Origin: Carposina sasakii
Taxonomy: Eukaryota > Arthropoda > Insecta > Lepidoptera > Carposinidae
NCBI GenBank assembly: GCA_014607495.2
Contig: CP053169.1
Coordinates: forward strand, 3,038,001-3,102,000
Reading direction: 5' to 3'
DNA: 64,000 nt
This document shows, piece after piece, positions 22,973 through 35,569 of the stretch (position 1 is its first letter; the number at the start of each line of letters is the position of its first letter). The notes under the pieces were generated by a model. It was not told the origin of the DNA. It ran no database searches and saw only the letters and a program-made list of their open reading frames with translations. Both the position numbers and the translations under genes were made by a program.

Positions 22973-24664
22973 TATCTAAATATCTAAAGCATAAAATGAG
23001 AGAACTGACTAAAATATCTTAATCGGAATCGTTGTCGGGTGAAAGTACAAAATGATTTATCACCAATTTGTCGGATACTAATATAAACGACAACGTAACA
23101 GTTAATTATACACTATCACATACAACATATTATTATTTGTTATTACATATTGCCCACAAGAATAATTGACTAGAAAATTCAATTTACTTACTACGAAAAT
23201 CGTATTCTAATTTCCCTCTTTATCAAAAAAAAAATAAGGCAATGAGTAGAGTAACAAGACTAGAATAGAACATTTCTAAACTAAGCCTAAGTATGTGTGA
23301 GTAATTTTGATTTATTCTTATTCTTTATTGCACATACACAAAAAGAAATATTGCATAAGAAATTTATGTATTTATAAGCTATACAGGATGTAACGGAAGA
23401 GGTATGTCAAACGAAATGAAATGAAAAAGTTCACTTTACATAGCCTAAAGAACATATCGAGGGGTGAAAGGCTATTTGGGATAAGCGCCATATATATAAA
23501 TATGTAACTATTTCGATGCCGTATCAAGAAATGAGTAGATACGAATGGTTAGGTACAAACTACTGTAGTTGAAGGCAAAACAGAATTTTCTATAATTTCC
23601 ATGCTTTTTGCAACAAAAAAACGTATGAATAGAATATCTGTGTACGTAGTCTTTAAATTATTCGTGGGAATATGATAATTTAAGTACGAACAATTATTAT
23701 GTTCATTCAAGTGATACTGATTAATTATCCATTAGTCGACTAACGCCCTCGCTTCTTATTTATCTGTAAAAACATCATTTCTAAGTAGGTATGTAAAGAA
23801 AAACTGCGTAAAAATTTTGACCCAGCCAGTGTCACATAATACACACTCGAAAAATATAACCCTCCTTCTGGCGCACTCGGGTAAAAAGAAGTGTGTCAGG
23901 ACAATAGGAGTAGAGGCATGATTTTGTGTAGTAATGTATGCATGTAAATTTTAGCTCCCATGGGAGTTCTGATGTACCCAGCCGGCAGATTTTCTAAGGG
24001 TGCCGACATAAGGGCAACGTATAGTGCCAGGACGCAAATAAGCGTCAGCAGCACCTCTAGAAAGCATAAAAGACGCAAATACGTAGTCATCGGCACTGAA
24101 TATGTTAAGCGATATCGTTATTATAGCAACAATAAATACTTCGCTATTACCAACTAGTGAATCAATAAGCACAATAATTAGTATTCGATCACTCGATTCG
24201 TTCTCGATGCGTCTTCAATCGATTGAGAAAATTACATTTGAATGATTCTGCAAGAGAAATAGTAATATTATTTGATATACTCATTTGCATATTCTTGTTT
24301 GGTAATAAGTAATAAATATAATTTTTATTTGTAATTGGTATAGGGCCAAAGCTCGTGGGAACCACAAAAGATATTAACAAAGTGGTAATAAATTCAGTTA
24401 CAAATTAGATGTTATGTAAGTCGGTGCCGAACCTCGGAAAAGAATTCCTTTCCTTTCGCCAATTTTTTATTTTTATAATATTCGTCAATAAAGTATTGAT
24501 TATATATTTATTGAACTTGGTTTTGAGCTTGAGCCTAAATCTTTACACACGGAATTACTAAAAGTTTTAGTAACATAGGTAGGTAGGCTCAGGGTCAAAA
24601 TAAGTTCAATAATACTCGTATCAATTGTTTTAATCGAAAATAATCTAGAATAGTAAAGATTACA
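22973..24664. other. Gene-free region
   Basis: It includes a dispersed block at about 23995-24090 ('gtgccaggacgcaaataagc') that recurs at 63460-63535 inside RAD1 intron 5. No host gene recognised. Confidence 0.45.
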
Positions 24665-24860
24665 CGGTCCCCTTATTACTTAACTAGCAAAAGCAAAGCG
24701 ATAGCGAAAAATTGTACAAAAATCGCTGATTGCTTGTCAAATTCGTATTACGTAAAACAAATTTCAAAGGAACTTTGACATTTCAAGGCGAATATTGTAC
24801 AATTTTAGCTATCGCTTTGCTTCGGCTTTGCTATTGCAAATTAGGTAATAAGGGAGCGGG
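24665..24860. mobile_element. Long-TIR MITE ('CCCCTTATTAC' family), copy 2
   Basis: Inverted arms containing AGCAAAAGCAAAGCGATAGC and its complement; the interior 'ttgacatttcaaggcgaat' is shared with copies 1 and 3. The terminal bases are slightly decayed (CGGTCCCC / GGGAGCGGG). Confidence 0.85.
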
Positions 24861-25816
24861 TGTTGACGAAACAACGTAGAATAGCGATAGTGGTCGTGAT
24901 CATGAGTCTTCAGATGAGAGTCACCGGAGTGTGTAGTGTAGCGCTGCTAGATGAACCCCAGTTGGATATTCGTCATTATACCTAAAGTGCGTTTCACCGT
25001 ATAGTTCCGATGGATGATGGCGCTAGTTACTATGTGTATGACCACATTTTCTGTTTCACTGCATACAAAAGATATTAGTTCCATTTGGATCTATTCCGTT
25101 CCAATCCCAGCAAGTGATCCCGCAAAGGATCCGTTTTATTCAATTTTATAATTTTACCTATCCCTATCCGATTCCGTCGAGGGATCAGATGAATATTTCA
25201 TTTATTTTGTATTCCGTTCTGTTCCCGTGTGTCTTGTCAATGATTTTTTAGTACTGTTAGCAAGTAAAACAGTAGACACATACAATATTGTTTTTCGAAT
25301 GATTGTTGATTTTTACTAAGAGATCGAGACTATTTTACTAATTCTTATTTTAATTTTTCTTAACTTTGTCGTTCTTCAATAAAACAACTTGTAGAATTTT
25401 CATTCTTTTATATTTCCTATTTTATTTTCTGACCTTACACATTAAAAAAGAACTCCACAGGATCAGACCGGAATCTAAAAATTATTTTGGTATCAGACCG
25501 GAATTTGTTGTGGATTTAAAGTAAAAAGGGATTAGTTTAATGGATAGGACCGGAATAGATCCCGAAATGAGGCATAGGAATTATTTTATGAATTTGACTC
25601 TAGTAGTCTCTATACTAAAAGAAAAACGATTATCCTGCTTGTAGATAGACTTTAGATAAAGCGATTCTTCGCATTTAGTTAGTGCAAAATCATAAGCCAA
25701 AAAGTAGTGTTCATTCTAATATCTGACACGCAACAGAGTGGAAACAAAAGTTTTTTATTAAAATTTCTAAATTACAATCATTCAAAGTCATCTCACTAAT
25801 TTCGCGTTTATTAAAA
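24861..25816. other. Gene-free region with a repeated block
   Basis: The block 'atggatgatggcgctagtta' and 'ccacattttctgtttcactg' at about 25010-25070 recurs near 50485-50560. 'ggcataggaattatt' recurs at 25574 and 50582. This suggests two copies of one element with different interiors. Confidence 0.45.
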
Positions 25817-26050
25817 ACTAGTGGACGCCCGCGACTCCATCCGCGTGGACTGCAGAAAATACTAAATGTCGAAATTATCCTGTCAAAATATTTTCCCGGG
25901 ATAAAAAGTAGCCTATGTGTTAATCCAGCGTGTCAGCTAACTCCGTACCAAATATTATTAAAATCACTTTGGCCGTTTTCACGCGAAAGAGTAACAAACA
26001 TCCATCCATCCATCCATACTTACAAACTTTCGCGTTTATAATATTAGTAG
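25817..26050 (-). mobile_element. Helitron-like (Lep1-type) element
   Basis: The reverse orientation starts ACTAGTGGACGCCCGCGACT and runs to 'cgcgtttataatattagtag'. It keeps the 'ccgggataaaaagtagcctat' block typical of the family. A CATC microsatellite lies within. Confidence 0.8.
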
Positions 26051-27067
26051 GATATTTGCATACCGACAACCGAACATACATACATACTAAATATATACAC
26101 GGACCCGTGCTCCCACAATGGAGTAGCAGCATGACAACGAAGGCTGAATCCGAAGACATTCCTGAACCTGAAGGCAGTTCTACAGCCAGCCTGAGAGAAC
26201 ACCACTTAGTTTCTACTACATAGAGTCATTTGTATTTAGATAATCTTTGTTACTAATTCACCCAAAAAAAAATCATCATGTAGGTACTTAAACCGTGACC
26301 TTTCAAGGGCATAAACCGGCATTCGATTACCCAATTCGATTCGGCAAAATCAATCGAATAGTGATCGATTGAAATGGAATCGATTCATTATTCAAGGGCG
26401 TGTCATCGGAATCATTTCCCATAGAGTGACGTCGACTCGTTCCGGGCTAATACACTTCCGTGTATGCATAGGTACGAGTATACTTACTTTACATACATAC
26501 ATAGATACATAGGTACATACATAAACGCACTGTTTCTTTATGTCAAAAACAAATAACTATTTTTGCTATGATATTTATTTGAAATAGAGTACATACATAT
26601 ATCTCACAATCTATAATGCAAATCAGTGACTAGATTTCGCAGTCGGTTAAGTTAATTGTAATTTATTCGCCACCTACCCACCTACACATAAGTCGACCTC
26701 ACTTCTGTCACTTCGCAAAATGGCCACCTAAGCCAGCATCATTTTAACTATAAAACGCATCAAACCAACTTGTGAGAGATGTCAACATCGTGGCTGTGGA
26801 TAAGCGAGGTGATTCTGCAGTTCTGGCTACCTCATTTCGGAACAGGGTCCTAGGACAATGCTAACGTAGTTTGGCATCGACGTTCGTTGTCGCAACACTT
26901 CCACTAACAGCGATTGGAATTATTTGGAATTTACCACGTGACTTGAGGATCATGCGAAAATTAAGGCTCCCAGAGCAAAATATGTGTCGGTTCTCGCCTC
27001 TATCGATTCGATCAAGAAATACTTTGTCTAAAGCCCGCTCGCCACGTGTATGTATGTATATCACTAA
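26051..27067. other. Gene-free region
   Basis: It contains a short acidic open frame (26131-26223, 30 residues) of unknown meaning. A dispersed block 'gacgttcgttgtcgcaacac' near 26879 recurs near 33302. No convincing gene. Confidence 0.4.
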
Positions 27068-27393
27068 TCTATATACATATAATAAAAATGTAACGGATCG
27101 CTGTCTGTACATGGAAGATATACGAGAAAAAATATTATAGGAGACCTTTATCAACGCAATAGGACCCAAAACGATGATTTTTGTCTGTTTGTCTGTCTGT
27201 GCGTTTGTGCACGCTAATCACAGAAACGGCTCAACCGATTTCGATGCAGTTTTCAGGAATATATTGTGACAGGTCCCACTTAACATATAGGCTACTTTTT
27301 ATCCCGGGAAAAGGTTTTAATCCCGGATTCCTGGATTTCAACATTTTGTTTTTTCTGTAGTCCACGCGGACGGAGTCGCGGGCGTCCACTAGT
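27068..27393 (+). mobile_element. Helitron-like (Lep1-type) element, full-looking copy
   Basis: It begins CTATATACATATAATAAAAA and runs through 'gtaacggatcgctgtctgta' and 'acggctcaaccgatttcga'. It ends with the GTCCACGCGGAC hairpin then GTCGCGGGCGTCCACTAGT. Four members of this subtype occur in the window (27068, 28301, 34993, 40318). Confidence 0.85.
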
Positions 27394-28300
27394 ATTACCT
27401 ATATTAGCGGGTAATAAACATCGACATAATTCTCGGTAAAAGCTCACCAATCGTTAAGTTCCCATAGGTACAAGAAGCAGCAGAAAATAACCATACCTGC
27501 AGCAAAATAAAAAATAGTTATAGTATAAATAAAAATCTCAGCAAGAAATTGAATCTAAGATCCTTGTTATAAACTATATCTCGTTTAAACCTAAACGAGT
27601 AAATATTTTAGTACTTATCTGAAATGCGACTTAAAAAGCGAATTTTATCACTTGTCTCTGTGTATTAACTTGACAGAATTGGTTTGAATTTGGCTTTATT
27701 TACAATTTATTAAAATTGCGTTAAAAATACACACTGCGCGATATTTACTTATTTCTTGCGTTATCTTACCTACCTTTGAACCTTTAAATCCAATTATACT
27801 TCGCACTAAAACTCAGACGTTTCCATAATAACTGTCTTTTTACACCTCAGAGTAAGTTTGTGACATCTCTCTACGTTTATTTATTGATAAACGTAATCGT
27901 AACGTAACAAACTATTGTGGGGTATATGTTTACTCAGGTATAAGCAAGCACATAGTATTAAGTATTTTGTGTTATTTTATTACTCAATAACACCAGAGAA
28001 GCCACAGGTTAAGTAAAGTCATATAAACAGAAGCCACTCAAATATTCAAGCGACACCACTGGTGATTGTTAGTTGTGTAACTGTCAACTTTAATTTATGT
28101 GCTACTCTTATGTGAAATGTTTACTTTATGTTTTCTTAATCCAGGATTCGCAAACATCTTGTATATCCACTTGTACATTGTATATCTATCTGCTGACTAA
28201 CTCTACATTGGTACGTAAGACAGATTTTCACTAAGGCAAGTAAAGTTTTTACTCTTTAATATCTATTAAAAAGTTTGGTCTAGCTCTGGTAGCACACAAT
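27394..28300. other. Gene-free spacer
   Basis: AT-rich, no gene or clear repeat recognised. Confidence 0.4.
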
Positions 28301-29046
28301 CTATACATATAATAAAAATGTAACGGATCGCTGTCTGTACATGGAAGATATACGAGTATAAGAAAAAATATTATAGAATACCTTTATCAACGCAATAGTA
28401 CCCAAAACAATGATTTTTGTAATTTTTGTCTGTTTGTCGTTTGTCCATTTGTCTGTACGTTTATGCACGCTAATCTCAGAAACGGCTGAACCGATTTCGA
28501 TGCAGTTTTCAGGAATATACTGGGTGTAAAAAGACAACTTTGTTCTTTTAATACCTCGTATTATTTGCAACATCACGATCATTTTTTTCTATGGAAGCAC
28601 CCCTGGGAAACCACGGGTTTCCAAGGTATTGAGGTCCAAAGTCCAAAGTACATTAATATTATCATTTTTTTTAGATAAATCCATCTGAAATCGGTTAACA
28701 AAAATTTTTTTCAAAGATACCATGTCAAAATGTTATAATGTTAGTTTTGTAGGTACATTTGTACTTTGAGCATCAAACGAATACATTGCTTGCAATAAAA
28801 TGACAGTATTTTTTCATATTTTTTTGTCATTTCCCAGGGTTTAGTTCCATAGAAGAAAATATAGTAACCTTACAAAGAATACGAGGTATTAAAAAACCAT
28901 TGTTGCCTTTTTACACCCTGTATTGTGACAGGTCCCACTTAACATATAGGCTACTTTTTATCCCGGGAAAATGTTTTTATCCCGGATAATTTCGACATAT
29001 TGTTTTTTCTGTAGTACACGCGGACGGAGTCGCGGGCGTCCACTAA
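28301..29046 (+). mobile_element. Helitron-like element split by a MITE
   Basis: Same start and end blocks as at 27068, but interrupted after 'ttttcaggaata' by a 401-bp MITE (28520-28920). The Helitron sequence resumes at 'ttgtgacaggtcccactt'. It ends GTCGCGGGCGTCCACTAAT, with the terminal CTAG mutated. Confidence 0.85.
28520..28920. mobile_element. TA-target MITE nested in a Helitron
   Basis: The inverted ends CTGGGTGTAAAAAGACAAC and GTTGCCTTTTTACACCCTG extend to about 46 bp of imperfect pairing (AATACCTCGTATT on both). Both sides carry TA (28518-28519, 28921-28922). Removing the element restores the uninterrupted Helitron sequence seen at 27068. The interior shares 'atcacgatcattttt' with the elements at 18258 and 19834. 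Confidence 0.9.
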
Positions 29047-29536
29047 TAGTAAATAACTTTATAAATTAAGTTATTTGCTACTGTACTGGTGGTGTACTGT
29101 TTGGTGCACCCTGCCTCTGACCAGACCTTGTGGCATCAGTTTATAAGACTTGTCTAGATTCAAATGATGATGCAACACCACGATTATGAATGTTTGAAGC
29201 CTTAAGCTCACCTTTATCGAACCTCATCGAGTAAAACTTGTTAAAAATATCAGTTTCATATCAAAAACAACACTCAACATTCAAGGTGTGCCATCTTCGA
29301 TGACATAAGTAGGCAATATGCTTAACATCGAATTTGAATCTTAATATATGCGTAATTTGATACAAATATGCTAAGATGGGATGTTTTTTTTTAAATTGTG
29401 ATCTTCTGTTTACCTTCAAGTAGATTTTTTTTATACTAAACTAAACGAAGGCAAGCTAGGTAAAATATCTTAATACATTACTTTTCTCGAACTCTTACTT
29501 ATGAAAATAAAATAAAATGTAAGTTATATAGCAGTA
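29047..29536. other. Gene-free spacer
   Basis: No gene or recognised repeat. Confidence 0.4.
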
Positions 29537-29733
29537 CCGCCCCCTTATTACCTAACTAAGTAGCAAAAGCAAAGCGATAGCGAAAATTTTACAAAAATCG
29601 CTGATTGCTTATCAAATTCGTATTATGTAAAACGAATTCAAAGGAACTTTGACATTTCAAGGCGAATATTATACAATTTTCGCTATCGCTTTGCTTCGGC
29701 TTTGCTATTGCTTTTACGTAATCAGGGGGCCGG
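29537..29733. mobile_element. Long-TIR MITE, copy 3
   Basis: Ends ACCGCCCCCTTATTACC and ACGTAATCAGGGGGCCGGT with long arms containing GCAAAAGCAAAGCGATAGCG. The interior is nearly identical to copy 2 at 24665, including 'ttgacatttcaaggcgaat'. Confidence 0.85.
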
Positions 29734-31204
29734 TTGTCTAGCTATACTACCAATCGTTTTTATTCTGTTAAAGCTAAATTACTACCAATGTACTTTTATA
29801 ATTGCAAAGGTTACCTGCCTACCAAAGTAGAGTCGAGATTACAAGACTGTCCTAATGACTAAGCAATTCTGTCTGATGGTTAACTTATCATGTAAATAGC
29901 TACTTAACACTTGTAAAAGTTATTGGGTACACACATAGGTAGGTCTATATCTATCTGGGAATATCTGCAGGATATTCTTGAAGCGATACAGCATACAGCA
30001 TAGATAATTTGCGGGAGGCATGTTCAGCAATGGCTGAAATGATTATGACAGTAATAGAGCAATGAGAAACTTATTGCATCGTCGTTTACATACTTAGGCA
30101 ACCAAAGTTTCACTGAACTATATAAAATGAGAGCACTTGCGCATCAACTACAAGAAACATGTGTAATATAATAAAAGCAGCATATCTATGCAAAAACAGC
30201 TTATTGAGTAACAACACTGTCTTGTTTTGATATGAAAGCAAGTGACATCATAGTAAAAAGTAAACTCTGCGGTTATTTACGAGGATATTGCGGTGGCGAC
30301 CCGAATATGACATGAAATGTACATAAATATATATCCTTATGACACATCAGTAACTATAGGTACAAGAAAATTCCAACTTTGGCTGGCACGTTTTGCTGGA
30401 AATATACTGAAGTTGTCGATTAAATTGACTGAGGACCTCAATTTGCACTGTGATTCAGTGTGATCTTGTACGCCCTAACAACATATTACTATAAAATTAT
30501 AAATTATTAATAACATATTACTATACAATATTTTCAGGACCATGAAGGAGACCCTAGAGATATTGAGAGGAGTTGGTAGCTCATCACCTGAGAGTATACC
30601 CCTTAGTTCCTTAGTCGACTATTATGACTTGCACGTAAAGAGATTCATCTTAAGTATTGTAGCCCCAAATCCGGAGATGTACCTATATAATGGAGAGCTT
30701 TAAAAAGTCTTTCGACTTTAGATTTGCTCTATCAGCTATGTACTAAGCATATTGTGTTAAGCAATTTGTGACTAAATTAACACACCCAGCTTAGCTCTTG
30801 GTTCACAACATGTCTGTGATGGATGACGTTCCATCTGTATGTACATATTATTATGTTTCATTTTGTACTTGTTGAAAATATGGCCGATTGTGTTTAACCA
30901 ATTAATTATCGAGTAGGTATCCAAGGTTAGGAAAAACCTATATTCAACAAAAACATATATTTAAGAAGTATTTTGACATACTTGCTTAGTGATTGTGCAA
31001 ATAGCTTGTTAATTTTATACCTTTAAAGAAAATAATATAGGCATGTTGATTTCAAGTTTATACTGTCCATTGCTGTCGATAACTCTGGTTAAGTAACTCA
31101 GAGTCCGGTAAATAATTGGATGGGTTACATCCGTTCTAGCTTCGATGTCTCTACCTAATGAGGTGCGACGATAATCACCTTGCATTGCATATGCACTGAC
31201 ATTA

Positions 31205-31272
31205 CACTGACGGTCGCATGGCGCAGTTACTGATCCTGCCTGTCGAGCCATAGGTCCAGGGTTCAAAATTTG
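31205..31272 (+). mobile_element. tRNA-like SINE head
   Basis: 'gtcgcatggcgcagttactg' supplies an A-box-like segment and 'ggtccagggttcaaaattt' a B-box-like GGTTCAAA. The arrangement resembles the head of a tRNA-derived SINE. Not a functional tRNA. Confidence 0.5.
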
Positions 31273-31734
31273 AGTGCTAGAGTAGTTTGATTAGTAGAAG
31301 CTAAATATCAACTAACTATATCCCGTTTGTTTTTTAGATAGAAATCTTATTTTCGAAGAAGCATTGTTTGTAAACATTAGAACACTCATACTTGTAAGAT
31401 ATAACTGAAGTTTGGCGTTTTTCCATATTGATGTATCCCACTAAAAAGTTCAATTTTGTGTTTACGAAATCAGCTTTTTTAGGTTTTTTATAGCGCAAAC
31501 TTTATATGAGTAGGTACTATTGAATTGAAGAGAAAACTCTTAAGGAACTATTGATGATACTAATACACAAAACTGTGCCTAATAAACAACCTAATAAACA
31601 AATATAGGTATGTATATTCGCTCAAGGTATGTAAGACCTAATTTTATTGTGTAAAATACTACTCAGTGGTAGGAGTTGAATGCTGGAATGCCCTGAATTT
31701 TAAAACAAACCTACATGCATTTACATACAGTTGT

Positions 31735-31900
31735 ATTCCCGAAATGGAGTAGCCAAAACTGCAGGATCGTAAAGGAGATCCCACAGCTATAGCCACGTTC
31801 AGCGTAATCCATTACCATTTGAGTTAGCTCTTCTCCTGAGAGAATGCAGAAGTCCCTTAGTAGCCTCTTACGATATGCACGGAAGGAGATGCAGCTGATG
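31735..31900 (-). repeat. Dispersed repeat, second reverse copy
   Basis: Shares 'ttcccgaaatggagtagcc', 'ctgagagaatgcagaag' and 'acgatatgcacggaaggaga' with the copies near 14740 and 36240. No coding. Confidence 0.6.
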
Positions 31901-32509
31901 CATGACTCCTAGTGAAAACCTGCTTCAACGAGGTACCTAGTCTACACTGCCTAAAATGACGTTCTTATTATAAAAATACATAAGTACACGAATTAGACCC
32001 AGATCTCGTAAACCAAACCTACTGTCCGAGTTAACTAATAAAACCTTTAGAATAATTCTAGAACAATCGCCGTCAATGCTAACGGTACAGCATATGTGAT
32101 GCTTTAAAAATGTTGCGTTTTGCTCCAAATTTCACGGTCGCAATCAGATATCTGACGCGCACGACATGTGGACGACCTTCTTTGCCACTTACTAGTTACC
32201 ACTTACCCAGTGATAAAGTTATTGCAAAGAGTAAAGTGGTGCAGTTTTACCTGCAAGCACAGATACTGCTTATAGTTTTTATTCATATCATATCCTATGG
32301 TGGTAGCATAATGCCTTGCCTGAAGTTGCCTGAAGAAAATTTTGGCAGCACTACATAATGCGACTTCCAGTGGTAGGTAGAGTTTAAATGGGATTTTTTT
32401 TACTCTTTTTCTTTCAAGCTGTCATAAAAGATCCGCCATAGTCCTGATGGTCACGTAATGGTAGATTAGGTTGAATATACATAGGTAGTATATAGTTAGA
32501 TAGGGGATT

Positions 32510-32900
32510 TTTTTTTACAATCTGATAGGCAAACATTTGACCGCCATTGTGCCTTATGTTAAGCAAGATACGGCCAAAGGTGGTACATGTTTGCCTAGAA
32601 AGTGCCTATTCACTCTAGCTTTGAAGAGACCAATGTTGTAGTGCCCGGGAAATACATCGGCGGGAAATGCATTCCACTCCTTAGCCGTTCGCATTACATA
32701 TCGACAATATGGGATATCAACAATATAAGGGTGATACGCTAGTCTGCGTCTAGTATCTCGATGATGAAAAGGGGAACTGTATTGTGAAGTTCCCACGCAC
32801 ACTCTCCAAAGCGTATCCTGTAAAACACTGACAAGGCAGCAATTTTACGGCAGTGGGTCAGGTCCTGGAGTTTCGAATTTGCTATGATGGAATGTGAATT
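32510..32900 (-). pseudogene. LINE (Jockey/R1-like) C-terminal fragment
   Basis: On the minus strand one open frame (32802-32554) ends a non-LTR retrotransposon protein: 'SPFHHRDTRRRL', 'HPYIVDIPYCRY', 'TAKEWNAFPADVFP' and 'FKARVNRHFLGK'. These fit the conserved last segment where such proteins carry 'RTaxxWNsLPxxvFP'. Upstream, 'CRKIAALSVFYRIRFGEC'-like residues occur in another frame, showing a frameshift. The left end with T-rich sequence is the 3' tail. Dead copy. Confidence 0.8.
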
Positions 32901-32984
32901 GAATAACATCTATGATGGTAGATTTTTGACACGAAATTCGGTAAATGTTTTTACAGAATGGAATGCGGGACACATATTAAAAAC

Positions 32985-33027
32985 CTTAGATTAATGATTG
33001 GTCTTCGCTCGAGCGAATCATTATTCT
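32985..33027. mobile_element. Palindromic micro-element, copy 2
   Basis: CTTAGATTAATGATTGGTC pairs with the AATCATTATTCT side around the centre TTCGCTCGAGCGAA. It is the inverse orientation of copy 1. No flanking duplication was found. Confidence 0.7.
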
Positions 33028-33446
33028 GCGTCAAGATCTCTGCCGGGCGGAGATAAAATCAAAATAAACGACAACCGCAAATTCATTAGCGAAATGATAA
33101 TATTATTGAATAATATTAATATTAAATTAAATTTTAATTTCAGATGTCAAGCATATATATCGCAATTAATATGAAATTAACTTAACCACATAACTGCAGA
33201 ATATTAACGAACCTATTATGTGATTATGACTATTGATGAGTATAGTTCTTTCTTTTAATTTCATATAAGGGTGCTAAGACAATGTAACATTATTTAGCAT
33301 GGACGTTCGTTATTGCAACACTCCCACCAATAGCGGCAACTTGACGGCTTCCTGATGGAACAAACGCGTGGATGACAAACCTCTATCTTTACTGTCTCTT
33401 AGCCCCAGTATGATACATATATCTATACAAGTTATGGAACCAGCGA
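33028..33446. other. Gene-free spacer
   Basis: AT-rich, with the block 'gacgttcgttattgcaacac' shared with 26879. Confidence 0.4.
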
Positions 33447-33690
33447 ATGGCAGCGGTTTATTTTCGTCTGATCTATGGAAGGGTCTATTGGCCAGGAGGA
33501 ATGACCAAAGCGGTGACGGAATGGTGGCCGAGGGACGCTTTAAAAACGAAGAACAGACCACCAACACGATGGTTAAATAATATCCGTAAAGATGTTGGAC
33601 ACCAGTGGATGAGGTTGGCCCAGGACGAAGACAGTGGCATAGTTAAGAGGAGGCCTTTATTCAGCAGTGGTTGTATCATAGTCTGAAGAA
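33447..33690 (+). pseudogene. LINE pol C-terminal fragment (RTE-like)
   Basis: The frame from 33447 reads 'VTEWWPRDALKTKNRPP', 'TRWLNNIRKDVGHQWMRLA', like the C-terminus of RTE-type pol proteins. A shifted frame ends in an 'AFIQQW'-like motif. Short and frameshifted. Confidence 0.75.
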
Positions 33691-34992
33691 CTTATTATTC
33701 TATGCTTGTGACAACGGAATTTATTAAAATTCGCACACTTTTGCAGGCTTACCAAGCATGCTGTGTCAATTGAATGTATGTCGATGTTTGATGTATGTAA
33801 TCAAATGTTCATTACTACTTTTATTCCTCTATGTTACTAATAATGATATAACAACAACAAATGTAAGATTATCTAACTTTTGACAGTTGTATAACAGTGC
33901 TATATCAACATCATTAGAGCTGTGTATGGAATGTATGAAATAGACAATACATCATGGTAAATTTATTGCTCCCTTTTAAGTTACTTTCACTTGTTCTAAC
34001 GGATGCAATAATCTATACTTGATTTGTTTATTTTCGTCTAGTTTTATGTTTCCTGTGTACGAATTATACCTACAATCTAACAAGTTTCAATAATATTAAA
34101 TAAATGAATTGGTATTATTAATATGTACATACCGAATAAGTTATATTATATTAATACCGAATAATAACTAATTTATCCAATTAACATTTTTGCAAATATT
34201 GCGGAAATTATCGCACACTATGCTTCTTATATTAATCGAAGTTATCAAAATATTAAGGAAGTACGAATATATATACATAAATATGTACATATACTTAATC
34301 CTAGTCAAGGTTAACTTAGCCAGAAATGGTCAGACAAAATTAATCGGTTCTATGCAAATACTTACTTAAATAAAATGGAAAAGACAGTATGCGACTCCGC
34401 GTTATGTATAAACAGAATACATCTTCGGTGAAAGCAAAAACAACAATTTTCAGCAAATATTTTTCCGGTTTTCCTTGTATAATCCTGTACTGGTGCGGGG
34501 CTAACATCAGCGGCATATCCATCTGTGCATGTCCTTAGAGTCGACTAAGAAACTGTTGAGAGGTCTCTCAGGCGATGAGCTAACAACTTGTCACTGATCT
34601 CTTGCATAAACGTGGCTATAGGATCTCCTTCATGCTCCTGCAGTTCTAGCTAACCTATTTTAAGGACACACCCGTGTTTCTTGGTAGGTATGTGTTTTTT
34701 TTATCTTTCTACCTATTAGCCACTGTATCGTGAAAAGCGAAAGTTAGACCTCTCCAAATACACTAGGTAGAGTAGATAATTATTCACTAGAGGTTCTTAA
34801 AACTTTTCCCCTAGTCTACTTATCGTAAATGTTATTATATATAACCATCAAGCATACAAATAAAACTGTTATGATACGAAAGTGAAAGAGGCTGCATGTG
34901 GATAACTTGTTTTTAACTTGGTCGTAAATAAAAAAAGTGAGGCAAGATAGTGGAAATAACTAACTTATTGTAGGAGTAGGTTCACTAGTACA
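33691..34992. other. Gene-free region
   Basis: It includes part of the dispersed repeat near 34510-34680 ('cctgcagttctagctaacc'). No gene. Confidence 0.4.
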
Positions 34993-35329
34993 TCTATATA
35001 TCTATATACATATAATAAAAATGTAACGGATCGCTGTCTGTACATGGAAGATATATGAGAAAAAATATTATAGGAGACCTTTATCAATGCAATAGGACCC
35101 AAAACGATGATTTTTTGAATTTTTGTCTGTTTGTCTCTGTGTCGGTTTGTCTGTTTGTCTGTGCATTTGTGCACGCTAATCTCAGAAATGGCTGAATCAA
35201 TTTCAATGCAGTTTTCAGGAATATATTGTGACAGGTCCCACTTAACATATAGGCTAGTTTATATCCCGGGAAAATGTTTTTATCCCGGATAATTTCGATA
35301 TTTTGTTTTTTTTTCTGTAGTCTACTAGT
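34993..35329 (+). mobile_element. Helitron-like element with truncated 3' end
   Basis: Starts CTATATACATATAATAAAAA like the copy at 27068. The GC-rich 3' hairpin and GCGGGCGTC block are deleted, and it stops at 'tctgtagtctactagt'. Confidence 0.8.
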
Positions 35330-35389
35330 TTGAGATAAAAACGTTAATGTTTTAAGCCTACCTTATAAGTATGTATGTTATTTTGTATA

Positions 35390-35569
35390 CAGTGTGTAAC
35401 CAAATATGTACCTTAACTATGTTAGGCAAAATACTATGAAAATAGCCCGGCTGTAGGTAAGCTATCCACAAAATTTCAGCCTTGATATTAGATGTAGGTA
35501 TATTTTTTCAAGATAGGTATATTCTGAGTTGATTAGAGATTCTCCATACTACCTATCTGTTACACCCTG
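35390..35569. mobile_element. TA-target MITE, 180 bp
   Basis: The ends CAGTGTGTAACC and TGTTACACCCTG are imperfect inverted repeats, flanked by TA (35388-35389 and 35570-35571). Non-coding, with a different interior from the 18258/28520 family. Confidence 0.75.

Larger units (their letters stand above)
29734..32509. other. Gene-free region with repeat pieces
   Basis: It holds a tRNA-like SINE head (31205-31272) and a reverse copy of the 'cgaaatggagtagccaaaac' repeat (31735-31900). The rest is AT-rich non-coding DNA. Confidence 0.45.
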
